Shown here: positions 44,283 to 54,285 of the stretch, in pieces | Numbering within the stretch: position 1 is the stretch's first letter | Layout of the letters: each line of letters begins with the position of its first letter | Assembly: GCA_963798855.1 (NCBI GenBank) | Contig: CAWCUU010000002.1 | Location: 434,001-498,000 of the forward strand | DNA: 64,000 nucleotides | DNA from: CAWCUU01 sp963798855 | GTDB taxonomy: Bacteria > Gemmatimonadota > Gemmatimonadetes > Longimicrobiales > RSA9 | Direction: 5' to 3' | The notes under the pieces: model-generated | What the model was told of the DNA's origin: nothing | Databases searched by the model: none | The model's input: the letters and a program-made list of their open reading frames with translations, nothing else | Position numbers and translations under genes: made by a program

Positions 44283-45698
44283 ATGGACCTTCACATCAAG
44301 TTTCGCAGCCGGCGCAACCTCTCGGCGCAACTGTATCGTCACATCCGGGAAGCGATCCTGACGGGCCTGATCCGTACCGGGGAGCGACTGCCTCCGACCC
44401 GGGAGCTCGCGGAGCGGATGGGCGTGTCCAGGAACACCGTGCTCGTCGCGTACGGCCGGCTGCGGTCCGAGGGGTTCCTGGTGACGCGAGTGGGCTCGGG
44501 CACGTTCGTCAGCGAGGACGTCCGTCCGCGCGCGCCGACGGGGATCACCGACTCGCCGCTCCGGGCCCGCCAGCTCTGGGAGGCCATGCCGGAAGCCCCG
44601 GACCTGTCCGCGACCGAAGCTCCGTTCGACCTCCGTCCCGGCATCCCCGACGCATCGCGGTTCCCGTTCGCGCCCTGGCGAGCCCGGACTTCCCGACAGC
44701 TCCGCGCGCGGTCGGTCGGGAAGGGCTCCCATATCGATGCCGCCGGGCATCCGGAGCTGCGGGCCGCCCTCGCCAGGCACGTGGGCGTCTCGCGGGGCGT
44801 GCGCGCGGTGCCCGAGGACGTGCTGGTGACCAACGGCAGCCAGCAGGCCCTCGACCTGATCGCGCGCGTGCTGCTGGAGCCGGGCGACACGGTGGCGGTG
44901 GAGGATCCCGGCTATCCCCTACCGCGCCGCGCCTTCGACGCGCTCGGCCTGAACGTGGTCGGGGTGCCCGTGGATGACGACGGGATCGTCGTGGACGCGA
45001 TCCCGGAATCGGCGCGGCTGGTCTACGTCACGCCGTCGCACCAGTACCCCCTCGGAATGGCGTTGTCGATGGAGCGGCGCCAGGAGCTGCTGGCCTGGGC
45101 CGACCGGGTCGACGCCGCCATCGTCGAGGACGATTACGACAGCGAGTTCCGCTACGGCGGCCGTCCGCTCGAATCGCTGCAAGGCCTGGACGGCTCCGGG
45201 CGGGTGCTGTACGTCGGGTCGCTGTCGAAGGTGCTGCTGCCCACGCTCCGGCTCGGGTTCGTGGTGGCGCCGCGACCGCTCCACGGGCCGCTGCGAAAAG
45301 CGAAGCACCTGGGCGACTGGCACACGGCCGTCCCCACGCAGGCCGCGGCCGCGCAATTCATCGAGGATGGCCTACTGGCCCAGCACATCCGGCGGATGCG
45401 CCGCGTCTACGAAGAACGCCACGAGCGGGTCATGAGCGTCCTCGTCTGCGAATTCGATGGACGCCTGAGGCCGCTCCCTTCGACCGGCGGGCTCCATCTC
45501 ACGGCGTTCCTCGAGCAGGCGGACGGGCGCTCGGATCGGGCGGTGGCCGAGGACGCCAGCCGCGACGGGGTGGCCGTAATCCCGTTGTCGTATCACTACC
45601 TCGACGCGCCGCCGAGAAACGGCCTGCTCCTGGGCTACGGATCCATCCCGGTGGGGCATATCGACGAGGCGCTCCACCGACTCGGTCGCTGCCTGTAG
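44283..45698 (+). CDS. MocR/PdxR-type GntR-aminotransferase regulator
   Basis: 471 residues. The GntR winged helix (AQLYRHIREAILTGLIRTGERLPPTREL...) is at residues 10-80. It is followed by a fold-type I aminotransferase-like domain with EDDYDSEFRYGG and the PLP-binding lysine in YVGSLSKVLLPTLRLGF. Such proteins regulate pyridoxal phosphate, GABA or related pathways. The target here may be the upstream DoxX gene. Normal length. Confidence 0.87.
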   Translation: MDLHIKFRSRRNLSAQLYRHIREAILTGLIRTGERLPPTRELAERMGVSRNTVLVAYGRLRSEGFLVTRVGSGTFVSEDVRPRAPTGITDSPLRARQLWEAMPEAPDLSATEAPFDLRPGIPDASRFPFAPWRARTSRQLRARSVGKGSHIDAAGHPELRAALARHVGVSRGVRAVPEDVLVTNGSQQALDLIARVLLEPGDTVAVEDPGYPLPRRAFDALGLNVVGVPVDDDGIVVDAIPESARLVYVTPSHQYPLGMALSMERRQELLAWADRVDAAIVEDDYDSEFRYGGRPLESLQGLDGSGRVLYVGSLSKVLLPTLRLGFVVAPRPLHGPLRKAKHLGDWHTAVPTQAAAAQFIEDGLLAQHIRRMRRVYEERHERVMSVLVCEFDGRLRPLPSTGGLHLTAFLEQADGRSDRAVAEDASRDGVAVIPLSYHYLDAPPRNGLLLGYGSIPVGHIDEALHRLGRCL

Positions 45699-45868
45699 CC
45701 TGCGGGCCCCGCGGGTCCCCGGGCCGGTCTCCCGCGATCCCCCAGACGATGGGCATGCCGACGAACGCCATGTGTCCGAGGATCCGGACCCACCGGCGCC
45801 GGGTCACGAAAAGGGGCCGTCTGGTCGAGGCGTGGCCATCCCTGGGTGAAGACGGGCGCGCTCGACGG

Positions 45869-46345
45869 TCAAGGCGCGAGGGCCGCGGCGAGCTCCGACC
45901 TCACCGACTCGTCGGACTCGACCGACAACCTCGACGACAACGCCTCCCTCGCCTGCGCCGAGCCGACCCGGCCGAGCGCCCAGGCGGCGTGCGCGCGCAC
46001 CAACGGCTCCGGATCCGAGAGCGCCGACGTCAGCACCGGCACTGCCTCCGGCGACCCCCAGTTGCCCAGCCCCACGCAGACGTTGCGCGCGAAGCCGGCG
46101 CGGCCCGCCCGCCGAAGGGCCGAGCCCCTGGAGAACGAATCCCAGGCGGCTTCGTCCAGCGCGGTCTCCAGCAGCTCGATCAGCGCCGGCGAGGCGGTGC
46201 CCGGGTGTGACGTGGAGGAGCCCGGCTCGGGCTCCACGCCGAAGGGCGGTTCACCGGGCGCGCGGGAGGCGTACGCTGGCTCTGCGCTTGGCTTTGAGAA
46301 GGTACGGGTGAACGGACACACCTCCTGACAGATGTCGCACCCGAT
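45869..46345 (-). pseudogene. queG: queG, C-terminal fragment
   Basis: Epoxyqueuosine reductase acts in the last step of tRNA queuosine synthesis. The fragment begins IGCDICQEVCPFTR, the second Fe-S cluster motif, and continues through WDSFSRGSALRRAGRAGFARNVCVGLGNWG and HEAT-like repeats to the end. The codon before the ATC at 46343-46345 is TGA, and the 5' two thirds of the gene are absent from this window. The break lies directly at the end of the minihelix sequence at 46349. The fragment cannot be functional alone. Confidence 0.8.
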
Positions 46346-46348
46346 TCA

Positions 46349-46391
46349 TGGAGCCGGCGGGAGTCGAACCCGCACCATTCCCTCCGGCTCC
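46349..46391 (-). other. tRNA acceptor/T-arm minihelix at the queG break
   Basis: Minus strand: GGAGCCG, an 11-base linker, then GCGGG-TTCGACT-CCCGC, then CGGCTCC-A. The 7-bp acceptor and 5-bp T stems pair perfectly and the loop TTCGACT is canonical, but D and anticodon arms are missing. It may be a trimmed tRNA/tmRNA 3' end from island integration, or a hairpin end of the IS91-type element that follows. No full tRNA or tmRNA can be drawn around it. Confidence 0.45.
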
Positions 46392-46545
46392 GGATCGCGA
46401 TTCGCCAGCAACCGCAACAACTATGAGCGGTTTCGGAGGGGAGGGTGTGGGCTTGGGTGTGGCCCGCCGTTTCCTCCGCTGACGGCCGGCGCGTCGTCCC
46501 GCTACGCCATGGTGGTGCCCCGGGCCTCGTCGAACCCTTCGGGGC

Positions 46546-47590
46546 ATGTCACCCTCCACACGCGCCCGATCCTCCTGGGGGAAGGATCGCAGTCGGCGAG
46601 CACGCGGCGCCATTCCCGCGGCCGGCCACACCGCCGTCTACCGCCGCCGCCGGCGCACGGCCACGCCCCTCTACCCCATCGTCCAGCACCACCTCGAGAC
46701 ATTCCTGGCCCGGGCCGCGGAGGCCGATCCCTGGGGCGAGCGTGTGGCGGGGTGGGTCGAGGAAGGAGTTCCGGGCCTACCTCCGCTGCGGCATCCTGGC
46801 CCACGGCTTCGCCCGCGTCCGCTGCGACGACTGCGGCGCCGAGCGCCTGGTGGCCTTCTCCTGCAAGGGCCGCGGCGTCTGCCCCTCCTGCAACGCCCGC
46901 CGGATGGTCGAGGTGGCCGCCCACCTGAATGACCACGTCCTGCCGCCGCTCCCCATCCGCCAATGGGTACTCTCCGTCCCCAAGCGGATCCGCCCCTTCC
47001 TCCACCACGACCCCACCCTCGCCGGCGCCGTGCTCCGGGTCCTGCTCCGCGCCGTCCGCACCCGCCTGCGTCACGGCAGTCCCGGCGCCGGCCCGGACGC
47101 CCATCTCGGCGCCGTCTCCTTCCTCCACCGCTTCGGCTCCCCCCTCAATCCCCACTTCCACTTCCACGTCGTGGTCCTCGACGGCGTCTTCACAGAGGTC
47201 GACGACGACCGCCGCGGCCTCCTCGAGGCGCACACCGTAGACGACATGCTCACCTGGCAGGGCACCGGCGGCTTCAGCCTCGACGCCTCCGTCCGCATCC
47301 GCGGCGCCGACCGCGCCGGCTGCGAGCGCCTCCTCCGCTACTGCGCCCGGCCCCCGTTTGCCCTCGACCGCCTTTGCGTCGAACACGAGTCCGGTCACAC
47401 CGGCGTCCGCCGGGTGTTCTACCAGCCCGCACGCCCCACCCTCGACGGGCGCACCCTCCTCGCCCTCTCACCGATCGAGTTTCTGGACGCCCTCTCCCGG
47501 CTGATCCCGCCGCCCCGCGTTCACCGCCACCGCTACCACGGCGTGGCCGCTGGCCCACAAACGGGGGCGGCGCTCGCTCGTGCGACGCGG
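46546..47590 (+). mobile_element. IS91-family transposase remnant
   Basis: A HUH transposase in two frames. The first (from 46546) gives IVQHHLETFLARAAEADPWGERVAGWVEE. After one extra A near 46760 the other gives EFRAYLRCGILAHGFARVRCDDCG, CKGRGVCPSCNARR (zinc site), QWVLSVPKRIRPFLHHDP and the HUH motif NPHFHFHVVVLDGVF. The middle is shortened after VFTEVDDD, and the C-terminus is lost after RHRYHG. The element is inactive. It separates queG from the fluoride-responsive genes. Confidence 0.75.
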
Positions 47591-47630
47591 CGTCCTGGGC
47601 GTCAATGCTTCGGCCGGTTTCGGCCGTACC

Positions 47631-47659
47631 TTGAGGCAGGTTCGCGACGGGCCTATCTT
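47631..47659 (+). promoter_or_regulatory. Promoter of fluoride riboswitch 1
   Basis: TTGAGG (47631-47636) and TATCTT (47654-47659), 17-bp spacer. Transcription would start near 47666, 11 bases before the aptamer. Confidence 0.6.
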
Positions 47660-47676
47660 GATACGCGACAACGATC

Positions 47677-47755
47677 GGCGATGGAGTTCGCCCGGAACCA
47701 CCGCGTCCCGCGGTTGATGACTCCTGTTCGGCTCGACGGCCGGGCGGGAGTTTTC
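47677..47755 (+). ncRNA. Fluoride (crcB-type) riboswitch 1
   Basis: The aptamer starts GGCGATGGAGTTCGCC, continues with an ACCGC/GCGGT stem and the conserved TGATGACTCCTG, the known core of the fluoride riboswitch. ACTCC of the core can instead pair with GGGAGT followed by TTTT (47745-47754), giving a terminator that fluoride binding would disrupt. The same element occurs twice more at 59068-59146 and 59694-59769. It controls the dynamin-like GTPase gene. Confidence 0.88.
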
Positions 47756-47786
47756 CATGTCTTCCGCCCCTCGCATTCGGAGGAAC

Positions 47787-49542
47787 ATGGAGCGAACGCG
47801 ACACAGCGGTGGCCCATTCGGCGGCCCACCCGCCGAGGTCGAATCGAAGGGTCGGCTCGAGCTCGTCGCGGATCTGGCGGCGGAACTCGGCGCCGAGCGG
47901 GTCCGGGACGAGGCGCTGGCGCTGGCCGAGCGCGTCGCCGAAGGGCGCTTCTACGTCACCTGCGTCGGCCAGTTCAAGCGCGGGAAGTCCACCCTGCTCA
48001 ACGCTCTCGTGGGGCGGCCCATCCTTCCGACCGGCGTGGTCCCGGTCACCGCCACGCCCACGATCGTTCGCTACGGCGATCCTCCCTCCGCGATCGTGCG
48101 TCACGCCGACGGTCACACCCACGTGATCGAGGTCGATGCGGTGAGCCAGTATGTGGCCGAGGAGGAGAACCCGGGCAACCTCAAGGAGGTGGCCGCGGTC
48201 GAGGTCCTGCTCCCGTCTTCCTTGCTGCGCGGCGGCATGTGCCTGGTCGACACGCCCGGGCTGGGCTCCGTCTTCGAGGTGGCGACGGAATCCACCCACG
48301 CGTTCGTGCCCCACATCGACGCCGCGCTGCTGGTCGTTGGCGCGGATCCGCCCATTCTCGGCGGATGAGCTCGCCCTGGCGGCGCGGGTGGCGGAACAGC
48401 TGGAGCACCTGATCGTCGTGCTCACGAAGGCGGACCGCGTGGACGCGGCGGAGCGGGAGCAGGCGGTGCGCTTCACCGAGCGGGTTCTGCGCGAGCGCAT
48501 TGGCCGTTCGCCCGGCCCGGTCTTCGAGGTCAGCGCGGCGGAGCGTCTCGGCGGTGAGGCGACCCGGGACTGGGACCACCTGATCGACGCGCTGCGCGAG
48601 CTGTCGGAGAAGTCAGCCCGCTCCCTCGTGCGCGCCGCCCGCGAGCGCGCGGTTCGCCGGCTCGGCGGCCAGCTCAGCGCTCTCGCCGCCGAGCAGCGGC
48701 GGCTTCTGATCAGTCCGGTGGAAGAGCTGGAGCGGCGGCTCCGGTCGCTGCAGTCATCCGGCACCCTCCTGGAGGAGCGTCTGCTGTACCTGGGCAGCGT
48801 CTTCTCGGCCGAGCAGGAGCGTCTCGCGGAGACCTTCCAGCGCCGCAGAGGGCGCTTCCTGGAGGAGGCGCTGCCGGGCGCGCTCGAGGACCTGGAGCGC
48901 GCGCTGGATCAGGCAGCGCGCACCAGTGGCCCGGCGTTCCGGCGGCGAGCGGCCGAGAGCGCGCGGGAGATCGCCGGCACGCGCGTGGAACCCTGGCTGG
49001 CGCAGGAGGAAGCGGCGGCGGCGGAGCTGTACCGCGAGATATCGGGCCGTCTCGTCGCAGCGGCCAACGAGCTTCTGGACGAGCTGGCCGCCTCCGGCGA
49101 GGCCGGAATCGCGGAGCTTCCGCACGCGGCGGGTCCGGATGAAGGCCTGCGCCGGGAGCGAAGGTTCTACTTCGACCCCTTCGAGACGTACTTCGTCTCG
49201 CCCGTTCCGCTCCAGTGGCTCTTCGACCTGCTGGCGCCCACGGGCTGGTTCCGTCGCCGGATTCGGGGAAAGGCGAGAGAGTTCCTGCGCTGGCTGATGG
49301 AAGCGAACACCACGCGCGTCCGGAGCGACCTCCTCGAGCGGGTGGCGGAGAGCCGGCGCGGTCTCGAGTCGGAGATCCGGTCGATCCTGCGGGAGGCGCG
49401 CGGCTGGACCGAGCGCGCGATCGAGCGCGCCGAGGCGGTTCGCGCGAGCGGTGCGGAGGCGGTCGAGCCGGAGCTCGCCCGTCTCGATGCCATCGATCGG
49501 CAGGTGTGCGAACTCGCGGCGGCCGACGCGGCCGAGACGTAG
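47787..49542 (+). CDS. Dynamin-like GTPase, one frameshift
   Basis: Large GTPase of the bacterial dynamin-like type, about 585 residues when joined. P-loop GQFKRGKSTLLNALVG, switch region TGVVPVTATPT, G3 DTPGLGS, then, after a frame change at about 48356 (one extra C in CCATTCTCGG), G4 LTKADR. A long helical stalk and a hydrophobic paddle-like stretch (PLQWLFDLLAPTGWF) follow. Such proteins remodel or guard membranes. GGAGG precedes ATG 47787. It is the only gene behind riboswitch 1, so its expression should respond to fluoride. Confidence 0.8.
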
Positions 49543-49576
49543 GCGTCCAAGCGTCCCGCCGTGGACCTCCGTCCGC

Positions 49577-50854
49577 TCAGGCGGAGAAAGCTGCCCGGCC
49601 GGCGTAGCGGGCCGCGTCGCCGAGCGCCTCGTTGATGCGCAGGAGCTGGTTGTACTTCGCGACGCGGTCGGTCCGGCTCGCGCTCCCGGTCTTGATCTGA
49701 CCGGCCCCCGTGGCCACCGCGAGGTCGGCGATGAAGGTGTCCTCCGTCTCGCCGGAGCGATGGCTGATGACGCAGCGGTAGCCGCTCTCGCGCGCGGTGG
49801 TCATCGCCTCGAGCGTCTCGGTTAGCGTACCGATCTGGTTGAGCTTGATCAGCACGGCGTTCGCCACGCCCTCCCGGATGCCGCGTCGGATGATCGCCGG
49901 GTTCGTGACGAAGATGTCGTCGCCGATGATCTGCGTGCGGCCACCGAGCCTGCGGGTCAGATCCGTCCAGCCGGTCCAGTCGGCCTCGTCCAGCGGGTCC
50001 TCGAGCGAGAGGATCGGGTACTCCGAGATCCAGCGCTCCCAGTGGTCGATCATCTCGCCGCTCGTCTTCCGCTCCCCGGTAGACTTGTGCAGGACGTACG
50101 CGTCGTCGCGGTGGAACGAGCTCGCGGCCGGGTCGAGCGCGATCGCGACATCTTCGCCGGGACGATAGCCGGCCCGCTCGATCGCTTCCATGATCAGGAC
50201 GAGGACCTGCTCGTTCGACTCGAGGTCGGGCGCGAAGCCGCCCTCGTCGCCGACGGCCGTGCTCTTCCCCCGCCCCGCGAGCGTCTTCTTCAGCGCGTGG
50301 AAGACCTCCACGCCGGCGCGGAGCGCTTCGGGGAACGCGTCGAATCCGACCGGCGCGACCAGGAACTCCTGGAAGTCGATGTTGTTGCCGGCGTGGGCAC
50401 CACCGTTCAGGATGTTCATGAGCGGCACGGGCAGCAGGGTCGCGTCGGGCCCGCCCAAGTACCGGTAGAGCGGCAGACCCGCCTCCGCGGCTGCGGCCCG
50501 GGCCACGGCCATCGAAACGGGCAGGATCGCGTTGGCGCCCAGCCGCCTCTTGTTCGATGTGCCGTCCGCTTCGATCAGCGCCCGGTCGACGCCCTGCTGG
50601 TCCGCCGCATCGAGCCCGACCACGGCGGCCGAAAGGGCCTCGCGCACGTTCGTGACCGCCTGCGTGACGCCCTTGCCGCCATACCGGCTCCCGCCGTCCC
50701 GGAGCTCGATCGCCTCCGCCTCCCCGGTCGACGCGCCGCTCGGCACTGCGGCTCGGCCCGAGGCACCGCTTTCGAGCGAGACGTCCGCCTCCACGGTGGG
50801 ATTGCCGCGGGAATCCAGGATCTCGCGTGCGGTGACCCGCGCGATGGCAGACAT
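49577..50854 (-). CDS. eno: Enolase
   Basis: 2-phosphoglycerate dehydratase, 425 residues, full length and intact. MSAIARVTAREILDSRGNPTVEADV at the N-terminus, metal ligands in VALDPAASSF, LSLEDPLDEADW and GDDIF, catalytic lysine in IKLNQIGTL and signature SHRSGETED. It is the last gene of the minus-strand operon that begins at riboswitch 3. Enolase is inhibited by fluoride with phosphate, so an extra copy or raised level under fluoride control makes sense. Whether a second, housekeeping copy exists elsewhere is unknown. Confidence 0.93.
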   Translation of the reverse strand: MSAIARVTAREILDSRGNPTVEADVSLESGASGRAAVPSGASTGEAEAIELRDGGSRYGGKGVTQAVTNVREALSAAVVGLDAADQQGVDRALIEADGTSNKRRLGANAILPVSMAVARAAAAEAGLPLYRYLGGPDATLLPVPLMNILNGGAHAGNNIDFQEFLVAPVGFDAFPEALRAGVEVFHALKKTLAGRGKSTAVGDEGGFAPDLESNEQVLVLIMEAIERAGYRPGEDVAIALDPAASSFHRDDAYVLHKSTGERKTSGEMIDHWERWISEYPILSLEDPLDEADWTGWTDLTRRLGGRTQIIGDDIFVTNPAIIRRGIREGVANAVLIKLNQIGTLTETLEAMTTARESGYRCVISHRSGETEDTFIADLAVATGAGQIKTGSASRTDRVAKYNQLLRINEALGDAARYAGRAAFSA

Positions 50855-50906
50855 TGCTCCCCCTCGTTGCGAAAGGACTTCGTTCGGCGCTCGTCCGCGC
50901 GCCGGA

Positions 50907-51368
50907 TCAACGCCGGGCCCGGCGGGCGAGCCCGTCCCCGATGCGCCGCAGGCCCCGTGTCAGCCGCTGAATCTCCGCGATCCTCACGATGTTCGCGATC
51001 TCATTGTCGCGCAGCACGCCGAGCGTGAACAGCGCCGGCCAGCTCACCGGCTGCGGGATCTTCGGCGTGTGGTCGCGGCAGCGCAGCCGCCCCGCCCACC
51101 GATCCGACACCTCGGAGTCCATCGCGGTCCGTTCCGGCTCGAGCACCCAGATCCGGCCAAGCCGATCCATCCACGTCCGCTCGTCCGGATTCAGAGCGCA
51201 ACGGCGCACCTCATCCTCGTCCGGCTGCCCGTGGGCGGCGGCGCGCATCGTACTTCCCGGCGTCCCGTCCCGCACGAATAGAAGCTCTATCGGCGCGTCC
51301 GGCGAGTCGTCCGGTAGCACCGCCTGCCATTGCCAGCGCCCGCTGCGCAGATGAACGTCGCCGCTCAC
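50907..51368 (-). CDS. Unknown protein in the fluoride-controlled operon
   Basis: 153 residues, not recognised. An N-terminal beta-rich part (RWQWQAVLPDDSP) is followed by a DUF-like region WMDRLGRIWVLEPERTAM and a basic C-terminal helix. No signal peptide. Its ATG overlaps the stop of the HyfB-like gene by 4 bp and enolase follows 52 bp later, so it is part of the same operon. Confidence 0.65.
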   Translation of the reverse strand: MSGDVHLRSGRWQWQAVLPDDSPDAPIELLFVRDGTPGSTMRAAAHGQPDEDEVRRCALNPDERTWMDRLGRIWVLEPERTAMDSEVSDRWAGRLRCRDHTPKIPQPVSWPALFTLGVLRDNEIANIVRIAEIQRLTRGLRRIGDGLARRARR

Positions 51369-53520
51369 GCCAGCCTGGCCAGGGCGAGGAGGAGGACGAG
51401 CGCGATGAGCACATACGCCGCGTACGTATTGATCCGGCCGTTGTGCATGCGTGCGACCAGCGCCGCCAGGCTCGCGACGGCGGCCTCCAGCGGGGCGACG
51501 ACGTAGCGCTCGATGACGTGGGGCGCGACGTACTCCCGGTGGATCGCCGTGCTGAAATGCTGCGCCACGGTCTCGCTCGTGTCCTCGACTTCGTCGGACG
51601 GAAATCGGCGTCGAAGATCACGCGTACGGGGTTGGAAAATCCGGTCGCGGTGTAGGTCATCTCGGGCAGGAGCGACGAACGCCGCCGTCCCAGCGCGGCC
51701 GCCGCAGCACGATTGCCGGCCCCGCGTGAGGGCCAGAAGCGGTTAAAGCGCGTAAGTGAGCAGCAGTCCCGCGAGCACGACCGACGAGCATGTAGGAAGT
51801 GGACATGGCGAACACGACCGGATTCCCGGCCCCGCCGCGGTGCAGCACGACCAGTCCGCGGCCGCGGAATGCGCCGTGGCCGACCTGCGCGCCGAGATCA
51901 TGAAACTCCGACGCGAAGTGCCGGCGGCAACTGTGCATGCGCCGGCGTCGGCAGCAAAGAAGGCGGCACCAGTGTCGGCCGTCGCGGCGCGCCGCCAGCG
52001 GAGACGGCGTCGAGTCGAGAGACGGGATCACATAGGTCGGCAGCACGCCGAAGCCAAGGCAAGGCGCCGCGAGGATCGCCATCGGAGCGAGCGCCCGTCG
52101 GCGCCGCGCTTCCGCGAACCGGTTCCCGTCCAGGCGGCGCATGCCGAGGAAGCCCATGGCAAATGTTTTCACGAAGACAGGTCACGGCCAGCGCCGCGGT
52201 AAGGGCGAGTCCCGCGCCGCACAAGCGCGAAGACCATTTTCGCCGCCGGTCGAGGAAAGTTCGACGCCGAGCGCAGCATCGTTTGCAGCGTGAGCCATTC
52301 GCTGACAAAGCCGTTGAAGGGCGGGAGCGCCGCGATCGAAAGGGCGCCGGCAAGGAAGAACAACGCCGTCCACGGCATGCGTCTGATCAGGCCGCCAAGC
52401 TGATCGAGATCACGGGTGCCGGTTCGGGATTCCACCGCGCCCGCGCCGCAAAACAGCAGCGTCTTGTAGAGCGAATGATTGACCAGATGATAGAGCGCGG
52501 CCGCGAACGCGATCGCCGCCAGCGCGGCATGGTCTGACGCGCGAAACCGATGCCGGCACCGAAGCCGACGACGACGATGCCGGCGTTCTCGATCGAGCTA
52601 TGGGCGAGCATGGTCTTGAGATCGTTCTCGGTCGTCGCGTAAAGAATGCCGAGCAACGCGGAACGGTCCCGACAGTCAACGCCACGAGGCCCGGCCCGAT
52701 CATACGTCATTGGGATGAGATCGGCGTTGACGCGCAGAATGCCATACAGTCCGAGATTCAGGGTCGCGCCGGCAAGCACTGGCACGAAGGCGCGCGGCGC
52801 AGCCGTGTAGGCGCGAGGCAGCCAGAAATTGACCGGCACCAGTCCGGCCTTTACGCCGAAGCCGAAAAACGTGAGGAGAAAAATCGCCCAACGGCCGCTC
52901 CCGATCCGAGAGGAACGCCGCCAGCTTCAGCGAAGCGAAGTCAAGCGACCTGGCGCTGAGCTGCGAGCAGGAGCAAACCGAACAAGCCGGCCAGCGCGCC
53001 GGCTTCGCCCATCGCGAGGAGCAAATAGCCCGCGTCCGCACGGTCCTTGCGCTCGTGTTCGAACACGACCAGCAGATAGGAAAGGATCGACATGATCTCC
53101 CATGCGATCAGGAAAAGAAGCACGTCGCCCGCGAAGAAAATCAGGGCAATGGACGCATAAAGTCCGAGGCACAGGATTGTAAACGTGCGGACATTGCGTT
53201 GCTGCGACTGCGCGTTCAGTTCGCCCCCAGCGAAGATCGAGGCCGGGAAAAGCACCAGCCCGGTAACGAGCGTGAACAACGCCGATAGCCGGTCCAGTGA
53301 AACGAGAGTGTGCCCAGTTCCGCAATCGTCCAAAGTTCCCGGCTCACCATTCCGCCGCCGAAGAATACCGGCGCGCTCGCAGACAGAAGCGCGAGCGAGG
53401 CGAGGCAACCGATCCACGCAAACAATGTGCCCTGCCACGACTTTGACATGACTAACGAAAGTAAGATTCCTCCGCGCACAAAGCGCGAGAAAGATCAGAG
53501 ATGAATGAGTCGGCGTTCAT
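51365..53520 (-). CDS. HyfB/NuoL-like membrane subunit, many frameshifts
   Basis: Antiporter-like proton-channel subunit, reconstructed from shards. The start is near 53520 (MNADSFISDLSRAL, ATGA overlap with the small subunit). Then LFAWIGCLASLALL, GELNAQSQQRNVRTFTILCLGLYASIALIFFAGDVLLFL, WEIMSILSYLLVVFEHE, VPVNFWLPRAYTAAP, LYATTENDLKTMLAHSSIENAGI, LYHLVNHSLYKTLLFCGAGA, LPPFNGFVSEWLTLQ, and the HyfB-type tail GFSNPVRVIFDADF...HFSTAIHREYVAPHVIERYVVAP ending at 51365. At least six frame changes. The order of conserved segments is complete, so loss of function by deletion is not evident. Confidence 0.7.
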
Positions 53521-54276
53521 CGCTGAGCCTCCGGTGCTGGTGGCGATGAAACGAGCGGAAGCGAAGCTTTGCGTCCGACGGCAACGAGCAGACCATGCAA
53601 GATCGCGAGTGGTGGCGGTGGATGGCCGGGCACTTCCACGTCCACCGGCAGGATGTCGCTCCACGCCGGCGCCGCACAGAAAGCTCGGGCCAAAGACGCC
53701 GCCCGATAACGCGCACGCGCCAACCGCGACGACGCGTTTCGGCGTCGGCATGGCGTCGTAGACCTTTCGCAGAGCGTGGCGCATATGGTCGGTTCCGGGT
53801 CCGACAACGAGCAACACGTCGGCGTGACGCGGCGAGGGCGTGATGAAAAAGCCGAGCCGATGCAGATTGTAATAAGGGTTATTGAGTTGCTTGACCTCGT
53901 TCAGACAAGCGCCGCAATCGCCGGCATCGACGACCGCAATGTGAATCGAACGCGCGAACGCCGGGCCGAGCGCAGCGAACGCGCCACGCTCTGTCGCGGC
54001 AGCCCATTCGTAACTCTGCTCCCAGGCTAGCGGCTCCGCGACGTCCCGCAGACAACGGTAGCAATGAACGCAGCGGCGATAATCCACCGTCACCGCGTGA
54101 TCCTGTCACCGAGCGCGTTGGTCGGACAGCAGTCAATGAGCTGCGTTCGAGGGTCCTCGGAGGCCGCGCCGCCGGCGGGCCGGCCCGGCGTTATGCCCGC
54201 GCGACGCATCAGCGCTTTTCGGATACGCGGTGGTCTTAATTCCGGCGCGAAGACCTTTGATAACCCACTGGCTCAT
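53517..54276 (-). CDS. NuoB/HyfI-like small subunit with ferredoxin domain, frameshifted
   Basis: Electron-transfer subunit of the complex. The N-terminus MSQWVIKGLRAGIKTTAYP is like HyfH-type ferredoxins. CCPTNALGD and YRRCVHCYRCLRD supply Fe-S ligands. The small-subunit part has GDCGACLNEVKQLNNPYYNLHRLG, VGPGTDHMRHALRKVYDAMPTPKRVVAVGACALSGG, retaining the cysteines of the proximal [4Fe-4S] cluster. Two or three frame changes interrupt it. The ferredoxin and NuoB parts seem fused. The end overlaps the HyfB-like start by 4 bp. Confidence 0.68.
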
Positions 54277-54285
54277 TTGTGCAGT

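Noticed and set aside
46349..46700. Complete tmRNA (ssrA) or tRNA gene
   Set aside because: Only the acceptor and T arm can be drawn; no tag reading frame, D arm or anticodon arm is present.
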